Below are positions 47,501-58,660 of a stretch of DNA of 64,000 nt, in pieces. Numbering within the stretch: the stretch's first letter is position 1; each line of letters begins with the position of its first letter. The stretch spans positions 12,193,836 through 12,257,835 of the forward strand of contig JAJEKV010000014.1 of NCBI GenBank assembly GCA_021234155.1. Direction: 5' to 3'. A program made the position numbers and the translations under genes. The stretch comes from Isoetes taiwanensis. Taxonomy: Eukaryota > Streptophyta > Lycopodiopsida > Isoetales > Isoetaceae. The notes beneath the pieces were generated by a model, which worked only from the letters and a program-made list of their open reading frames with translations, did no database searches and was not told the DNA's origin.

Positions 47501-49044
47501 CCGGCGGCCTTTAACTTATCCTTATATTGACTGCCTGGCCTTTTATGAGCAACTCCTTCCTTCTCGAAAGCTTAACGGTCGAATGTGTGGGTTTTGGGTT
47601 GTAACCCCCCGGATGCACCTCCTCCCTCGTTGGTCCTGGCCAGTCTTGTCGGTCCCTCCTCTTGCTCCAACTTCTCGCTCTTCCCGAGCTTGCCTTAAGT
47701 CTTCTTAGTTTGGGCAAAGTTGGGTTCTTGACACGGCGTATTAAGTTCAGCGTGGTACCTTGTGGTCAAGACCCATATCTATCTGAATAGTTGTCGATAG
47801 TCGATGCCGATGTCGGGGATTTCTCCCCGGACAAAACCGTTGGAACCCTCATGCCATTGGTATGGGGGGAACCTCAATGGCTCGCCATCGATGACAACAA
47901 AGCCGTCTCCGAGGTACCCCGGTACTCCCTACCCCGGCCGTGTGGATCAGCTCAATCTCGATTGGTCGCCTCTCCCCTGGCAAAACCCTAATCCCACGGG
48001 CCTCCGTCCCCGACATCTTCCTCCTCCGTGATGGCCTTGTTTGTTGGAGGATAAAACTTGATGAGCATCATCACCATATCAGTTGCTCAACAAGGGTGTA
48101 GGGAGTCTGGCGTAGGTTATTTTGGGATGAGGAATGGCTCGGGAGAAGTGATAGGCGGGATATGGAATCGTCATTGTTCTCAAACCTATTGACCAGCTCA
48201 TCCAACAAGATGTCGATGAGGCCGGGTCAAGTAATATGTGCTTAGCAATCATGGCGTAGATCTCCACGATGCTCATGGTGGACGGGTCCGAGCGCCTTGG
48301 TAATAGCCATGGGGAATAGTGAGGCGTACAAGGCTTAAAAGGATGGCAGAGGGGGGCTTAGGAGGCACAAAGCACAAGGGCGCCAAAGATCAAGGTCCGT
48401 CCCGCATATGGCGAGAGAGCGTCAAGCGTTGGAGGCGCTGTAATAAAAAGCAAATGACGTAAAAATAGTTTGCTAAACGGGCCAATTAACTTTTTAAAAT
48501 TTCAAATTTTTTCTTATTAACTTAAAAATTTTATTATTATTAAAAAAATATATGGGCGGAAATACGCCACATACGGCCGGAGCCGATGGCATTATATCGG
48601 TTTCGCCTCGACCGGTGTCGCCGAATGCAAGCGGGCGCCGAAAGTTGACTGGCGGGCTCATGTTGACTCGTTGGCCAACGGGGTCGGGCGCCGACAAAGA
48701 TTTCGGTGTTTTAACTTGATCGCAGTTTATTAAAGCAAGCGGCCCGACCCGTTTTTGGGCCCCGCTTTTGACTATTTTTCGGCCGCTGAGTTGATCGTTT
48801 TAGGGTAATTCGAGTTAAGCCAATCCAATGGAGCCATCATCTTTGTCATTTGAGTTACTCCACCGCACCCGCTAGGCCTCCAATCTTGGCCCCTCCACTT
48901 CAAAGCTACAATTTCTTAACTTAACCTAACACCAAACCAAACAACAAAGAGAACTAACGACACATTGACTTAGCCTCCTCCTAACTACCGGGTGCTGAAG
49001 TTAGTGTTTGGCGGTGCTATGATTTCGAAAGCAAACCAAATCAC
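44548..49044 (-). other. Extra 4.5 kb module in element C, unidentified ORF pieces
   Basis: Bounded by the inner LTR fragment and the primer-binding site. Several minus-strand open pieces have coding-like composition: 48276-48079; 46979-46794 (with MARTQTFARYLDGEMG); 46319-46125; 45995-45792 (Glu/Lys-rich); 45433-45089 (WEYEERITDMVRRDD); 45092-44910. They read successively leftward as if from one frameshifted gene. No family is recognised. AT-rich 48480-48560, 47040-47070 and 44560-44710 look non-coding. It may be a captured host gene or the body of a non-autonomous partner element. Confidence 0.4.
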
Positions 49045-49057
49045 GGCTCGGATACCA
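49045..49057 (-). promoter_or_regulatory. Primer-binding site, initiator tRNA-Met type
   Basis: On the minus strand, three bases after the 5' LTR, is TGGTATCCGAGCC. It differs from the usual plant TGGTATCAGAGC site by A to C in the CAG, the same kind of change seen between copies elsewhere here. Confidence 0.8.
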
Positions 49058-49060
49058 TCA

Positions 49061-50671
49061 TGGACGCCCTGCAATATATCGACCCTGGGACGTATACATA
49101 CGGGACTTTCCTCCCATGGCAACCAACTTGCCATGAGCAGGCTCTCCGTCTATTTCGAGGGCCATCTATGAAATGATGCCCGAAAAGAAGGACACGAAGG
49201 GGTCATTCGCCCACGCCTTCAATGGGACTCCTACGTCGCGGAAGCATGAATACAAGGGTTAGCACACAAAGATAAATTATATATAAATAACCACCCGAAG
49301 GGTGGCGATCCATCAAAAATACTAACGGCATAGAATATGCATCTAGACCTAAGAAAACACCCAAACCCCGTGTTCTACCCCGCTCCAGACTCGTGAAGAT
49401 CGACTGACGGCCGGGCCTCAAGAGATCAGCGGCACCGAAGTCTTGGCATGGCGCTTGGGCGAGAACATTGGCTAGGGTTGTCCACTCCATCCGCCCCTCT
49501 GTGCACACTTTGCAGATGGGTCAATTCATGCTATGGCCGCTTATAGCCTTGGGAGACGCAAGCACCTCCAAGGCATCACCCTGAGCCTACTCCGTGTTCA
49601 TGACGCCTCGGGTCCGATGAGGCGTGGGGGGGGCGGCCCTTCCGAGAATCCACAGGTGGTTCCATGGGTGAGCTAGAGAATACGTGCCGCATCACCCCCG
49701 CGATCCGCATCCTGCAAGCTTACTCACCCTAAATCTACTCAAAGTGCAAGGTGCTCCATACGGATCACACCTTCCCACCTGTGGGAGTGTCGGACCCATA
49801 CCCGCCCTCACGCGGACTGGCTATCAGGCCTAGCCCACTGTAGGAGTCTCAGGAGCCTTGTATGCTCATGCAAGACCCCACCCCTCATGTCACCACTGTG
49901 TTCCTTGTCTGGTGCTAAGCCAGACCATAGCATCTAGGACCCGGTGGGTTCTTGTGCACAGGCCGCATCTAATGGGACTTTACAGGGCGCTATCTAGGAG
50001 CATACTACCATACACGGTTCAGAGGCCTCTACCCCCCCGTAATCCCCCCCGTTTCAGAGTCAGATGAAACAAAGAACTAACAATCCATCCTTTCAGAGTA
50101 AGAACCAGAATTGAATATAAAGAGAACTTGTTTGCACAAACAAGGGTTAGTTTCTATGACTGAATTACAAAAAGAACAGAGAAAGGCGGACACAACCAAG
50201 TGTTATCTAGAATTCACATAGCCACCTACCATTCCTGGCCGACTCATTCCCATGGGGGCCTCCATCTCCTCGGCGGTTGAAGATTCACCGTGGACTTCAC
50301 AGGGACTAATCGGGTATGGCGGTTCTCTGCAGTGGTTGATGGGCCACCTCCCGGCCTTCCTTGGTCGACATCTTCGTGAGTCAATCCTGGGGATAGGGGT
50401 CAAGTTGGCATCCAAACTTGGCAATCCCCATGCTGCCTAATCGATTGGGGGGGTGGCGCCTTCCCAATTGGTAATTATCCTAATTTCCTAGGTTATAGGT
50501 TATTATCAATAATGTGTTAAATTAGCATAGCTAATTTAATCCTTTGTAAGGTAACCCCCTAGGTTGCAATTAAGTTCCCATACCCCCATGGTAGCGTACC
50601 TTTAGGGAGTGACGTGCTTGTATTTGTACGGGTCCCGTATAGTAGACCGTATAAATACGTGGAACGTCACA
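49061..50671 (-). mobile_element. 5' LTR of element C
   Basis: 1611 bp, matching 37035-38643 end to end, flanked by GAGGC on the right. Its left end reads TGGACGCCC for TGTGACGCC. Minus-strand orientation is set by the primer site to its left. Confidence 0.9.
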
Positions 50672-50710
50672 GAGGCTGGGAGAACAGCCTGTTTTTTCAG
50701 TTTGGCATGA

Positions 50711-52157
50711 TGCTGCCATGCTATGACAGCATAGAAGAGCAAGATACATATTGATTTACTTATGCCTGCATGCTGATTTGAGCACAGATACGCGAACACC
50801 ATTGATTTGAAGAGAACACATCCCTTGAGACTATAAAGTGGACACTTGAAGACCAAGGTGAAGACATTCATGAAAGATCACACAAGTATGCTAGGAAAGG
50901 TGATTCAAGCAAAGCAAACTTGAAGTTTGGAAGACCCCTTGAGTGTTCTTGGTATGAGGTATTTCTATTGAGTTCTTGGCATGACTATTTCATATGATCC
51001 ATATCTTAAGCTCTTCATCTCCTTTTCCATGCAAAATTCCATGCCTAGCCTTCATTTCCTATAGCAAATTGGCTTAGGGAATATTTTTTTCTAGTCAAAA
51101 CATGTCTTTCATACATCATTCACACTTCACACACCCACCATACCACCATCATCTTGTAGAATCAAAAAAATTCCACTTAATTTGGCCACCTCCATGGTCT
51201 AGGGTCAAATTCTCTCTCTAGAAGTCAAAATGGAGAGAGAAAGTGCAAAAATTCCTATGGGAAGCAACAAAAGTCAAAGAAACAAGTTATTGCCTAAAGT
51301 TCGCAATTTTATATGCACTAGTATCAAATTGACCCATGTCACAACTCAAAAGTTGCCAAGTCATCATACACATCATCAGCATTTGCCATGTCACACCACA
51401 CACATGTCACCCCCGTTAAAAAGTCCATTTTCTTCAAAATTCTCCAAAATAAGTTGTTTAGACCATCAAGGGAACATGTTGTCTTGCCACATCATCACCA
51501 ACGCTTCCACATCACCACACACATGTCATACTCATCACCTCCACCTCATCAAAAGTTTTGACTAGAAAAAGATACCTTGCCAACTTATTTGACATCTCAC
51601 CATTGCTCATTGCCATGTCATCTTCATCTTGCCAACTCACCTATCTTCATCTTGCCAACTCACCTTCCCCTCTTGCCACCTCACCATGTCATCATCCCAC
51701 ATTAAGTCCAAAAATAAAAGAGCCCATTTTGCAAAAAAGATTTTTCCATGGCATAAAACATCTATAAAGATTATGTTTGCAACAAAGAATTTTCAAAAAA
51801 GGGCTTATTTAGACCTATATTTTTGGTTTCTTGGGAAACGTGCCAGACTCTAGGAACAAAAAAAATTTCCTACCCAACCCCTCCCCCAAAACGTGTACAC
51901 CGGGCAGGGGCAAGAACGGACCGAATTCCACATGGGCATAACAGGTCAGTTTAATAATGCTGACTGTGCTATTCTTTATAAACCCAGGCTGACTTTTCTA
52001 TAAACGCCTGTGGGATATATCGAGCATTCTCTCAAGAACCCTAAATCCCCTGTTATGCCAAGATCCATCAATTTAACCAGATTTAACCACTCAATCATGA
52101 TGAAATACCTTTGGATCTGCCTATATTACACCAAGAACTCAATAATCAAACCAAAAA
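50711..52157 (+). mobile_element. LTR variant B of element K, 3' truncated
   Basis: Starts TGCTGCC..CAGCA after 34 bp of K sequence left of element C's insertion target. It shows paired GAAG.TTGGAAGACC motifs (50925), CATCAC/CACCACA-rich U3 (51330-51700), a TTTATAAACCC TATA-like box (51976-51986) and the leader CTCTCAAGAACCCTAAATC (52030-52048). It matches 1-1422 in reverse. A DNA element interrupts it at about 52158. Confidence 0.7.
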
Positions 52158-52535
52158 GACAATATTCACACGGGGGGTTACTCCGAGCATCGAGAGCTGT
52201 CGGATGGGCATATTTGCCCTTTATTCCACGATCTGGACCATACATAGCGATCCTCGTTTGTGGGGTATGCCTGTACAAGTTTTTTGTATATTGTATATTG
52301 AGGTTTGCAAAATACTATAAGGTTTGAAGGAATGTACTTAATGGTGTTAATTTTGTACATGTATTGTAAGTTTTTAGGGGCTTTTGATGCCCTACATAAC
52401 CCCCCGTATGAATATGCACCCAAACCAAAGGGGTTTCAGGGGGATTTTAATTTAAATGCATTGGATGCAATGGTTTGTGTTAATAATGTTAATGGTAATT
52501 ATGTGTTGGTCGTTATATCAAAAAAATATTAATTA
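52158..52535. mobile_element. Foldback/MITE-like DNA element with long inverted repeats
   Basis: The left side ATATTCACACGGGGGGTTA and the right side (inverted) ATATTCATACGGGGGG near 52390-52412 form terminal repeats. The right arm continues as text matching the left arm of the copy at 16690-16810 inverted (TTTGGGTGCAT, CCCCCTTAAACCCC-like, ACACAAACCATT). So the full element has arms of about 120 bp, and this copy has lost the outer part of its left arm. No transposase is present. Confidence 0.65.
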
Positions 52536-52786
52536 TTAATTCAAGAGATTGTATAAAACATCAAGGACATTACACTACATTACATTTTCATTTAATACAA
52601 TGCATTTTTAGCTGGAATAGTTTGTTGCAATGTGACCATTCATCTGGATATGACAATGTTTCATGTTAGAAACATTTGAAATGCACAAATGGCCATCCAA
52701 CGAGTCCATAGCAGGAATAATGTTGCCATCCAGCGAGTATATAGCACGAGTGGAGCTGCCTTCTTGAGTTCCTTAGAAATATCTAG
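52536..52786. other. Spacer before element F
   Basis: 250 bp of AT-rich sequence with two AT.GCCATCCA.CGAGT motifs (52690 and 52730). Nothing else recognised. Confidence 0.3.
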
Positions 52787-54725
52787 TGTTGCCCCCAAAA
52801 GGGCAACATGCTAATTGTGGTCTATGCATTCAAACTAGGTCAATTTATCTTAAGAGATTAGGTCAAAGTTTGGAAGAATCTTGGTATTCAACATTGATGT
52901 GGAGGTCAAAAGGAATTCATTCTTCAAGTTAACAAGTGTTCAAGGTTCAAGGCTCACATGAGGTCAAAATGCTTAGTCAAAGAATATGCTCTAGAAGATT
53001 CTGGGTTATGAAGTTTGGAAGACATTGCTTGAAGTTTGGAAGTTGAAGTTTGGAAGATTCCCTTATATGGTTCCATCCTTGTCATTTTGTTTTTTGCTTA
53101 GCCAATTTTCCTTCTTACATCCCCAACTTATCTCATTACCATTATTTGTTAATCTTTCCATGACATCTTCCTTATTCATTCTTCATGTCCACTTTTGCAC
53201 CATTACTCTCCACCTTTGCTTTTTCCTTGCCATAAACACTTACTCCAACCTTTGCTTAGTCATGGACCTTTTTTTTACACCCATACCTTATTATCTCCCA
53301 TCTCCACCATCCACATGAGCCCTTGTTGCCCCCATGGCTAACCTCTATTTTTCAACCTCTTGTCTTATGGTTACACCCTTATTGGTTCCCAACTCCCTCA
53401 AATTGGTCTCATGGCCTTGCAAACTTCAAATTAGGGCATGGGTGCTTGATACCATGGTCTAGGCTTGCATAAAACCTTAAAGAAATCTGAGCCTTGAATT
53501 TGAACCATAGTAAAACTTTTCAAGAAATCCAAAATACGGGAATATTCCCAAAGATATCTAAGGGAAATACGAACCGTATCGCTAAAATTTCCCTAAATAT
53601 ACGGCCATGAACCCTAAATCTCTCGAGATCATCAAATCATGCCTAATCAACTCTACCGCCTCCTAACCCTCGCTATTTCTGGATTCCTCGCGCTCCTAAA
53701 CTTAATGAACCACAAATCAAGCCCTAGGATGCCGTAACCACTAAATTTGAAAATATATATGGGAAATTAGATCCGAGAACTTTTTGAAGGCCCGTATGGG
53801 TACAAATCTTTATCGTGATCATTGCCGAGCATGACTAGAAGGATTTTGAAGACTCGAAAGTACTTCCCATCAAGTCCCAAGAGATTTGGTTGGAAATTAC
53901 CTATTGAAATTATTTATTGACCAAGTTGATTTTGAAGTAATCTCAAGTATTATTATCCAACATTATTATAATTGATTTACCTCCCTATCAATGAAATTTG
54001 ATGCCTACTTGAAGAAATTATCTCTTATGATTCTTTACAATTTCTCTCTGCTCAAAATTCTACAAAAATTCCCAAGCACTTTTGATTACTTTTGGCCCAT
54101 TTGCCATCAATCCTTGAGACATCCGAGCCTATATGTTTTGAAAAATCCAAAAACTCCACTCACAACTCGAAGTTAGAAATTTTGCATTCTGCTTTTGACT
54201 ATTCTTGATCTGTATTTTGCCAAATCCAGCCACAAAAATTACTTTTGCCTATCCAAATAACAATCTGACCCACTTGCCTATATTCCTCATCATCACTACA
54301 TCACATTTGCTTTTGGAAATTCTCAAAAACTCGCCTGGCAACTCCAAAATCCCAATCTCTCACTTTTTTTGATTTGATTGCTATTGACCAAATTTTGACC
54401 GAGACTTTGAGCTCTAATAACTCACAAATTAAGTTTTCGACTTGGTCGAAGTTTTACTATTGGTTACCTACAACTTTTTTTTTTTTGACCAAGTCTACAA
54501 AGTGATTGACTCAAAAAATCGACCGCATATCAATACCACAACCGCTTTTGGCAAAGGTGTCAATATCCGAAATGGGAGTATAAAACTTCAAATTTTGAAC
54601 TTGTCTTTGAGATTATTTTGCATAGATTGATCACCTTAAGTGATCTGGAGGTTCTAACCCCAATTTGAGTGAAAACTCAAGTTGGTTCCTTGTGGTTGAC
54701 CTTTAAGCCGTGTTTAGGGTCAACA
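52787..54725 (+). mobile_element. 5' LTR of element F (complete, LTR-A)
   Basis: Starts TGTTGCCC..GGGCAACA at 52787 and ends GTCAACA at 54725, 1939 bp. It contains the TACGG/TATCGC block near 53535-53600, the leader GAACCCTAAATC, the hairpin GATCAC-CTTAA-GTGATC (54629-54645) and TGGAGGTTCTAACC (54646-54659). Very similar to 60981-62907 and 1423-2677. Confidence 0.92.
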
Positions 54726-54728
54726 TTT

Positions 54729-54741
54729 TGGAGGTTCTACC
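54729..54741 (+). promoter_or_regulatory. Candidate primer-binding site of family A/F
   Basis: TGGAGGTTCTACC starts 3 bp after the LTR and is conserved after the LTRs ending at 4432 (minus) and 62907. It begins with TGG as expected for the CCA end of a tRNA, but the tRNA was not identified. Confidence 0.5.
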
Positions 54742-54767
54742 AAGATTTCTACCGGATTTTCGAACTC

Positions 54768-56445
54768 ATGGCTCCAAAACAAAAGTTTCCAGCAGAGCAA
54801 GAACCAATGGAAGATCAGGAGACTTCAGAGCCTTTCAGAGATAGATCTCTTCCCCCTAATTTTGCAAGTAGATTACTTCAAAGCCCCCTTTTATCACCCT
54901 ACTCCATTGCCTACTTTTTGATTCCAAAGATGAGTGCTAATACTTTTCTAAGAGTCTTTGAAGATTATTACAGGGATTTTGGCTTCAAAAAGGATGCAAG
55001 CTATCACAATTCGAAAAGTGTTTTAAAGAGGAAAGTGAAGCTGGTGCTTGGTTGACTTATGAGAAGCTTATGGGAACCACTTCTTGGGATGACCTTGTCA
55101 CCAAGTTTTTGGACAGGTTTGGAAAACGTGGTCGCCCTAAAGACCTTGTTAATGAGTTGCAAAATTTCTCCATTTATGCGTGTGAGAGCGTGAGCCATTA
55201 CAAGGAAAGATTCAAGACCTTCATGAATAGATGCCGAAAGTTCAAGTCACTATTCCCACACTCTTTTGGTGTCTTCCTTTATTAAAGGCTTATCTTCTAG
55301 ACCAGAAATTCACAGAAGCTTATCAAGATTCAAGCCGCGTGTAAGGTTTTGATTCCATCTACAAAGTTTTTGCCAAGACCACTGAGTTGACCAAGATGTT
55401 TTCTATCCTGCCAGAAAAACACCATAGCTTTCATCATGACCCTTTTTACCCTGATGCCACTGATGGTCCTTATGAATCTCACCATTCTGTTCCTATTTAT
55501 GCTGTGCATAAAGAAAAGAAAAAAGAAGAAGCCGATTATCGATTTTAGAAGTCAAAGCGCACTGACAAAGATGACCTAAGCCTCCAGCGTATGACCAAAC
55601 AACTTGTGGAGCTCAAGGCGCGTGGTAAGGTAGAACTTACCCTGAATGTATTCATTGCAATAGAACTTCACATCCAGCTGACATTTGTTATTGGCAAATA
55701 TGTCCTAAATGTAAAAAGAAAGGTCACTTTGGTAGAGAATGTCCAGTCTGTGCTTTTTGCAATGAAATTGGCCATACTGACCTTAGATGCACTGTTAATG
55801 AATATTTTGCCAAGCAAGAGAGAGAGAAGAAATCTGAGGCAACTCCTCATGTAATATTTGCAGAGCCTACTAGCTCTATAAGGTTTGTGCAAGCTACAGA
55901 AATGCCAAAGACTGAAGAAGTGATGGTGGTACAAACCAGAAGTATGGGAGATTCCCACAGACCTGCTGAGCCTACCAAGTTTGTTCCAGAGCATTCTAGA
56001 AGATCAGCACTGCCACTACCACCTGTTATGGAAACCCCCCCTCAAGAAATAGCTCCACCTCCCCAACAAAAATATGGTAAGAAGGATCATGACTTCGATG
56101 AGTTGGATGTTTTACTAAAAAATTCCAAAGTAAGTGTGGACCTATTTACATTGTTAAAGATTGCACCTGGTTATAGGAAAAAGTTATTACAACAAACTAC
56201 TTTTAGTGAGGCAGTGGCTTGTGTAGGTGTTGCAAATGCCACTAATCTTATTCTGGCCCAAAATGAGGAGGATCCAGGTGCATTTATGTGCTCAGCTACT
56301 CTAGGAGGCTATTCTTTTTCCAATGTATTGTTGGATGGAGGCTCACCTTTAAATATCATGCCTTATCATGTTATGAAAAAATGTGGGCTCGAGATAGATA
56401 AAAGGTCATCCGCTTTGTTAAAAATTTTTCTAATGCTAAGATAGC
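54768..56445 (+). pseudogene. Gag and protease (element F)
   Basis: Gag starts MAPKQKFPAEQEP at 54768, then MSANTFLRVFEDYYRDFGF. One frame change near 55000 leads to LTYEKLMGTTSWDDL, FLDRFGK and NELQNFSIYA. Three zinc knuckles of exact C-X2-C-X4-H-X4-C form follow at about 55645-55800 (CIHCNRTSHPADIC, CPKCKKKGHFGREC, CAFCNEIGHTDLRC), conserved in E1 and at 63830-63990. A VVQTRSMG linker and proline-rich PPLPPV-type text precede KYGKKDHDFDELD. The protease reads SATLGGYSFSNVLLDGGSPL (about 56285-56350), with D-G-G in place of D-T/S-G, as in Tat-clade elements. Frames break at about 55000, 55260, 55590 and 56435. Confidence 0.87.
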
Positions 56446-57270
56446 ACCAGCTTGGAATTGTGACCAAGGTTCCGTTAACAACAATCAAGGCATTGTTGTA
56501 GCCGCCAATTTTGTTGTTGTTGCTTTTGAAGATTTAGGAGAAGATGCATATATGATCTCTTGCTGGGAAGAAGGTGGATGGCTACAGTTGATGCTAGGCC
56601 AATCTGGTCTGAAGGGAGATGCACCATTTCAAATGGCACTCAAGTGGCCACAATCTACAACCGGGATGGTCCTTATGGCTTTAATGAAGAGGTACATTTT
56701 ATCAAAGAAATGCTTATAGAAGAACCCCTAGGATCTTATAGTCTAGCAACCCCTAGCACAAAGAAAATTGATTTGATTCCTTTAATTAGAGAGTGTGCAC
56801 TACCCTCTGAAGATGGCAGAAAAGGTTGTTTATGGTTTGATGGAGGAATATCAAAGAAATTGAATGTAGCTTCATCTGCAGCTATATTAAAAGATACTGC
56901 CAATAAACTTTTGGCTAAGGTAGGAAGGATTTTTCCTCAAATAACTTCTAATGTAGCAGAATACAAGGCTTTGATTGCAGGTCTCCAGGAAGCTAAAGCT
57001 ATGGATATTTCAATTATACATATCTATGGGGGATTCTCGCTAGTCAAGCAGACGTGTTAATGGTGAATACCAAGCTAAGAATGCCGATATGGAGCTCCAG
57101 AGGAATCAGGTAATGGGAATTTGATCATTTTACTCTTGGGAAATCACCATATCCCAAGGGAGCAGAATTGGGAAGCTGATGCTTTGTGCAGAGACACATT
57201 GATGACTTATTTATCTGAGGGAGCTATACCAGAGGAAGATCTCGATGAGGATGAGGCTAAGGAGCTTTGT
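56446..57270 (+). pseudogene. Archaeal-type RNase H between protease and RT (element F)
   Basis: The open frame 56560-57060 reads RRWMATVDARPIWSEGRC, EEVHFIKEMLIEEPLGSY, then CLWFDGGISKKLNVASSAA, SNVAEYKALIAGLQEAKAM and IHIYGG/DS; a one-base slip at about 57030 spoils the GDS motif. After the slip the text HIPREQNWEADALCRDTL gives the last acidic residue. All four RNase H residues (D, E, D, D) are recoverable, as in E0. Confidence 0.85.
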
Positions 57271-58660
57271 CCCATACTAGTTATAAATGCATCTCGTGAA
57301 AAAGCAATCAATGAAGTTATAATCAACAAGCATGGCCATCAAAGAACTCGCTTGTGGGAGATCTTTTGACACACAAAACAAGGAAGAGATCAATAAATTT
57401 TTGAAGAGAGGAGTGATGTATTTGCCCGGGATTATTTCGAGCTTATTGGTATCAAAGAGGAGGTATGTCAATTTGAAATTAAAATTAAGGAAGGGTGTAA
57501 GCCCTGCCTTCTAGAAGTTAAGAAGAATAAATGCTTCACTTTTAGATCTAATCAAAGATGAATTGCATAAGATGTTGGATGTGTGTCATTGTAGAAATCA
57601 TTAACCCCGAATGGGTATCCCGTGATTGTTCCAAAGGGAAAAAAAGAATGGAACTTTGAGAATTTGCATAGATTATCGAGATTTGAACAAAGCCACCATA
57701 AAAGATTGTTATCCTTTGCCTTTTGGAAGAAATTTATATGTCAAGCAGGTGGAAAGACATGTACTCATTTTTGGATGGTTTTTCGTGGTTCAACCAGATT
57801 AGCATCAAAGAGGAAGACCAGCCAAAGACTTCATTTATCACCCCTGGGTACTTATGCTATGAAAAGAATGCCATTTGGTCTCGATGAATGCCCCAGCTAC
57901 TTTCCAAAGAGCAATGGATGTCATTTTCAAAACCATGGTCTGCTGAAGAATTTAGAGTGTATCTAGATGACCTTGTTTGGGTTCTCATTCTAATAACCAT
58001 GTGGAATTGCTTGCAAAAATCTGCTTTTTATATGGGGACTTCAGAGTCAATCTAAATCCAAAAAATGCATCTTTTTTGCATCCAAAGGACAACTCTTGGG
58101 ACATGAAGTATCCAGCCATGGTATTCAAGTTGCTCAAGATAAAATTGAAGCCCTCAAAAAAATTAGTACCTCCCAAGAATTTGAAGCTAAAAGTTAAGAG
58201 TTTTATTGGTATGACAAGTTTCCTTAGATGTATATTCCAAATTTTGCTCATATTTTAAGTCCCATCTCTAGGTTCACCAGATAGGGAAGTTTTCTAAACC
58301 AAAGCAAGCACATACCTATCACATGGACCCTAATGCCAAGAAGCTTTTGACTTTCATTTTATTTTATCTATATGTGAAGCTACTCTTTTAAAGAAACCAG
58401 ATTTGAGCCTGCCATTTGAGGTTTATATCATCGCTACTAAAAAGGCTATAGGTTTAGCCATTTTGCAGATAAGCACACCATAGTTTTTGCAAGCAAACAA
58501 TGGTCTGCCTTTGAAGAAAGATATACCATTAGAAAAAAGTGTCCGCTGCTCTCATGTTCTCATCAATAGGCAAGGGCATCTACTTCTGAAAAGCCAAGTT
58601 CAAGTTCATATGAAGCAAAAATCCAATGGGATTGCTATTTGGTAAAGCAACTAATAAACC
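57271..58660 (+). pseudogene. Reverse transcriptase and degenerate RNase H (element F)
   Basis: Motifs across several frames: FARDYFELIGIK-like (57420), IKEGCKP and LRRINAS (57490-57535), [16 protein letters not shown] (57660-57710), [18 protein letters not shown] (57770-57830), MKRMPFGL and NAPATFQRAMDV (57860-57920), VYLDDLV-type (57958-57975), SKGQLLGHEV (58080-58110). Compared with E0, frame breaks often fall where E0 has CAG or CTG. The Gypsy RNase H begins PFEVYIIATKKAIGLAIL (58410-58460), again without the first Asp. Confidence 0.85.

Larger units (their letters stand above)
37030..50676 (-). mobile_element. Element C: chimeric chromovirus (Ty3/Gypsy) with target duplication
   Basis: The outer LTRs (37035-38643 and 49061-50671) begin TGTGACG/TGGACG and end CGTCACA, and are flanked by GAGGC at 37030-37034 and 50672-50676, a typical 5-bp target duplication. 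Coding is on the minus strand: gag, protease, RT, RNase H, integrase and chromodomain from right to left. The interior also holds a 616-bp LTR fragment (43932-44547) and about 4.5 kb of unrelated DNA between the 5' LTR and that fragment. It inserted into the 3' noncoding region of element K, just before K's LTR. Confidence 0.88.

Noticed and set aside
51330-51700. Functional protein coding in CATCAC/CACCTTGCC-rich frames (also 612-881, 19572-19971, 60472-60912)
   Set aside because: His/Ser/Thr-rich frames come from pyrimidine-rich LTR and 3' noncoding DNA, differ freely between copies and have no domain.
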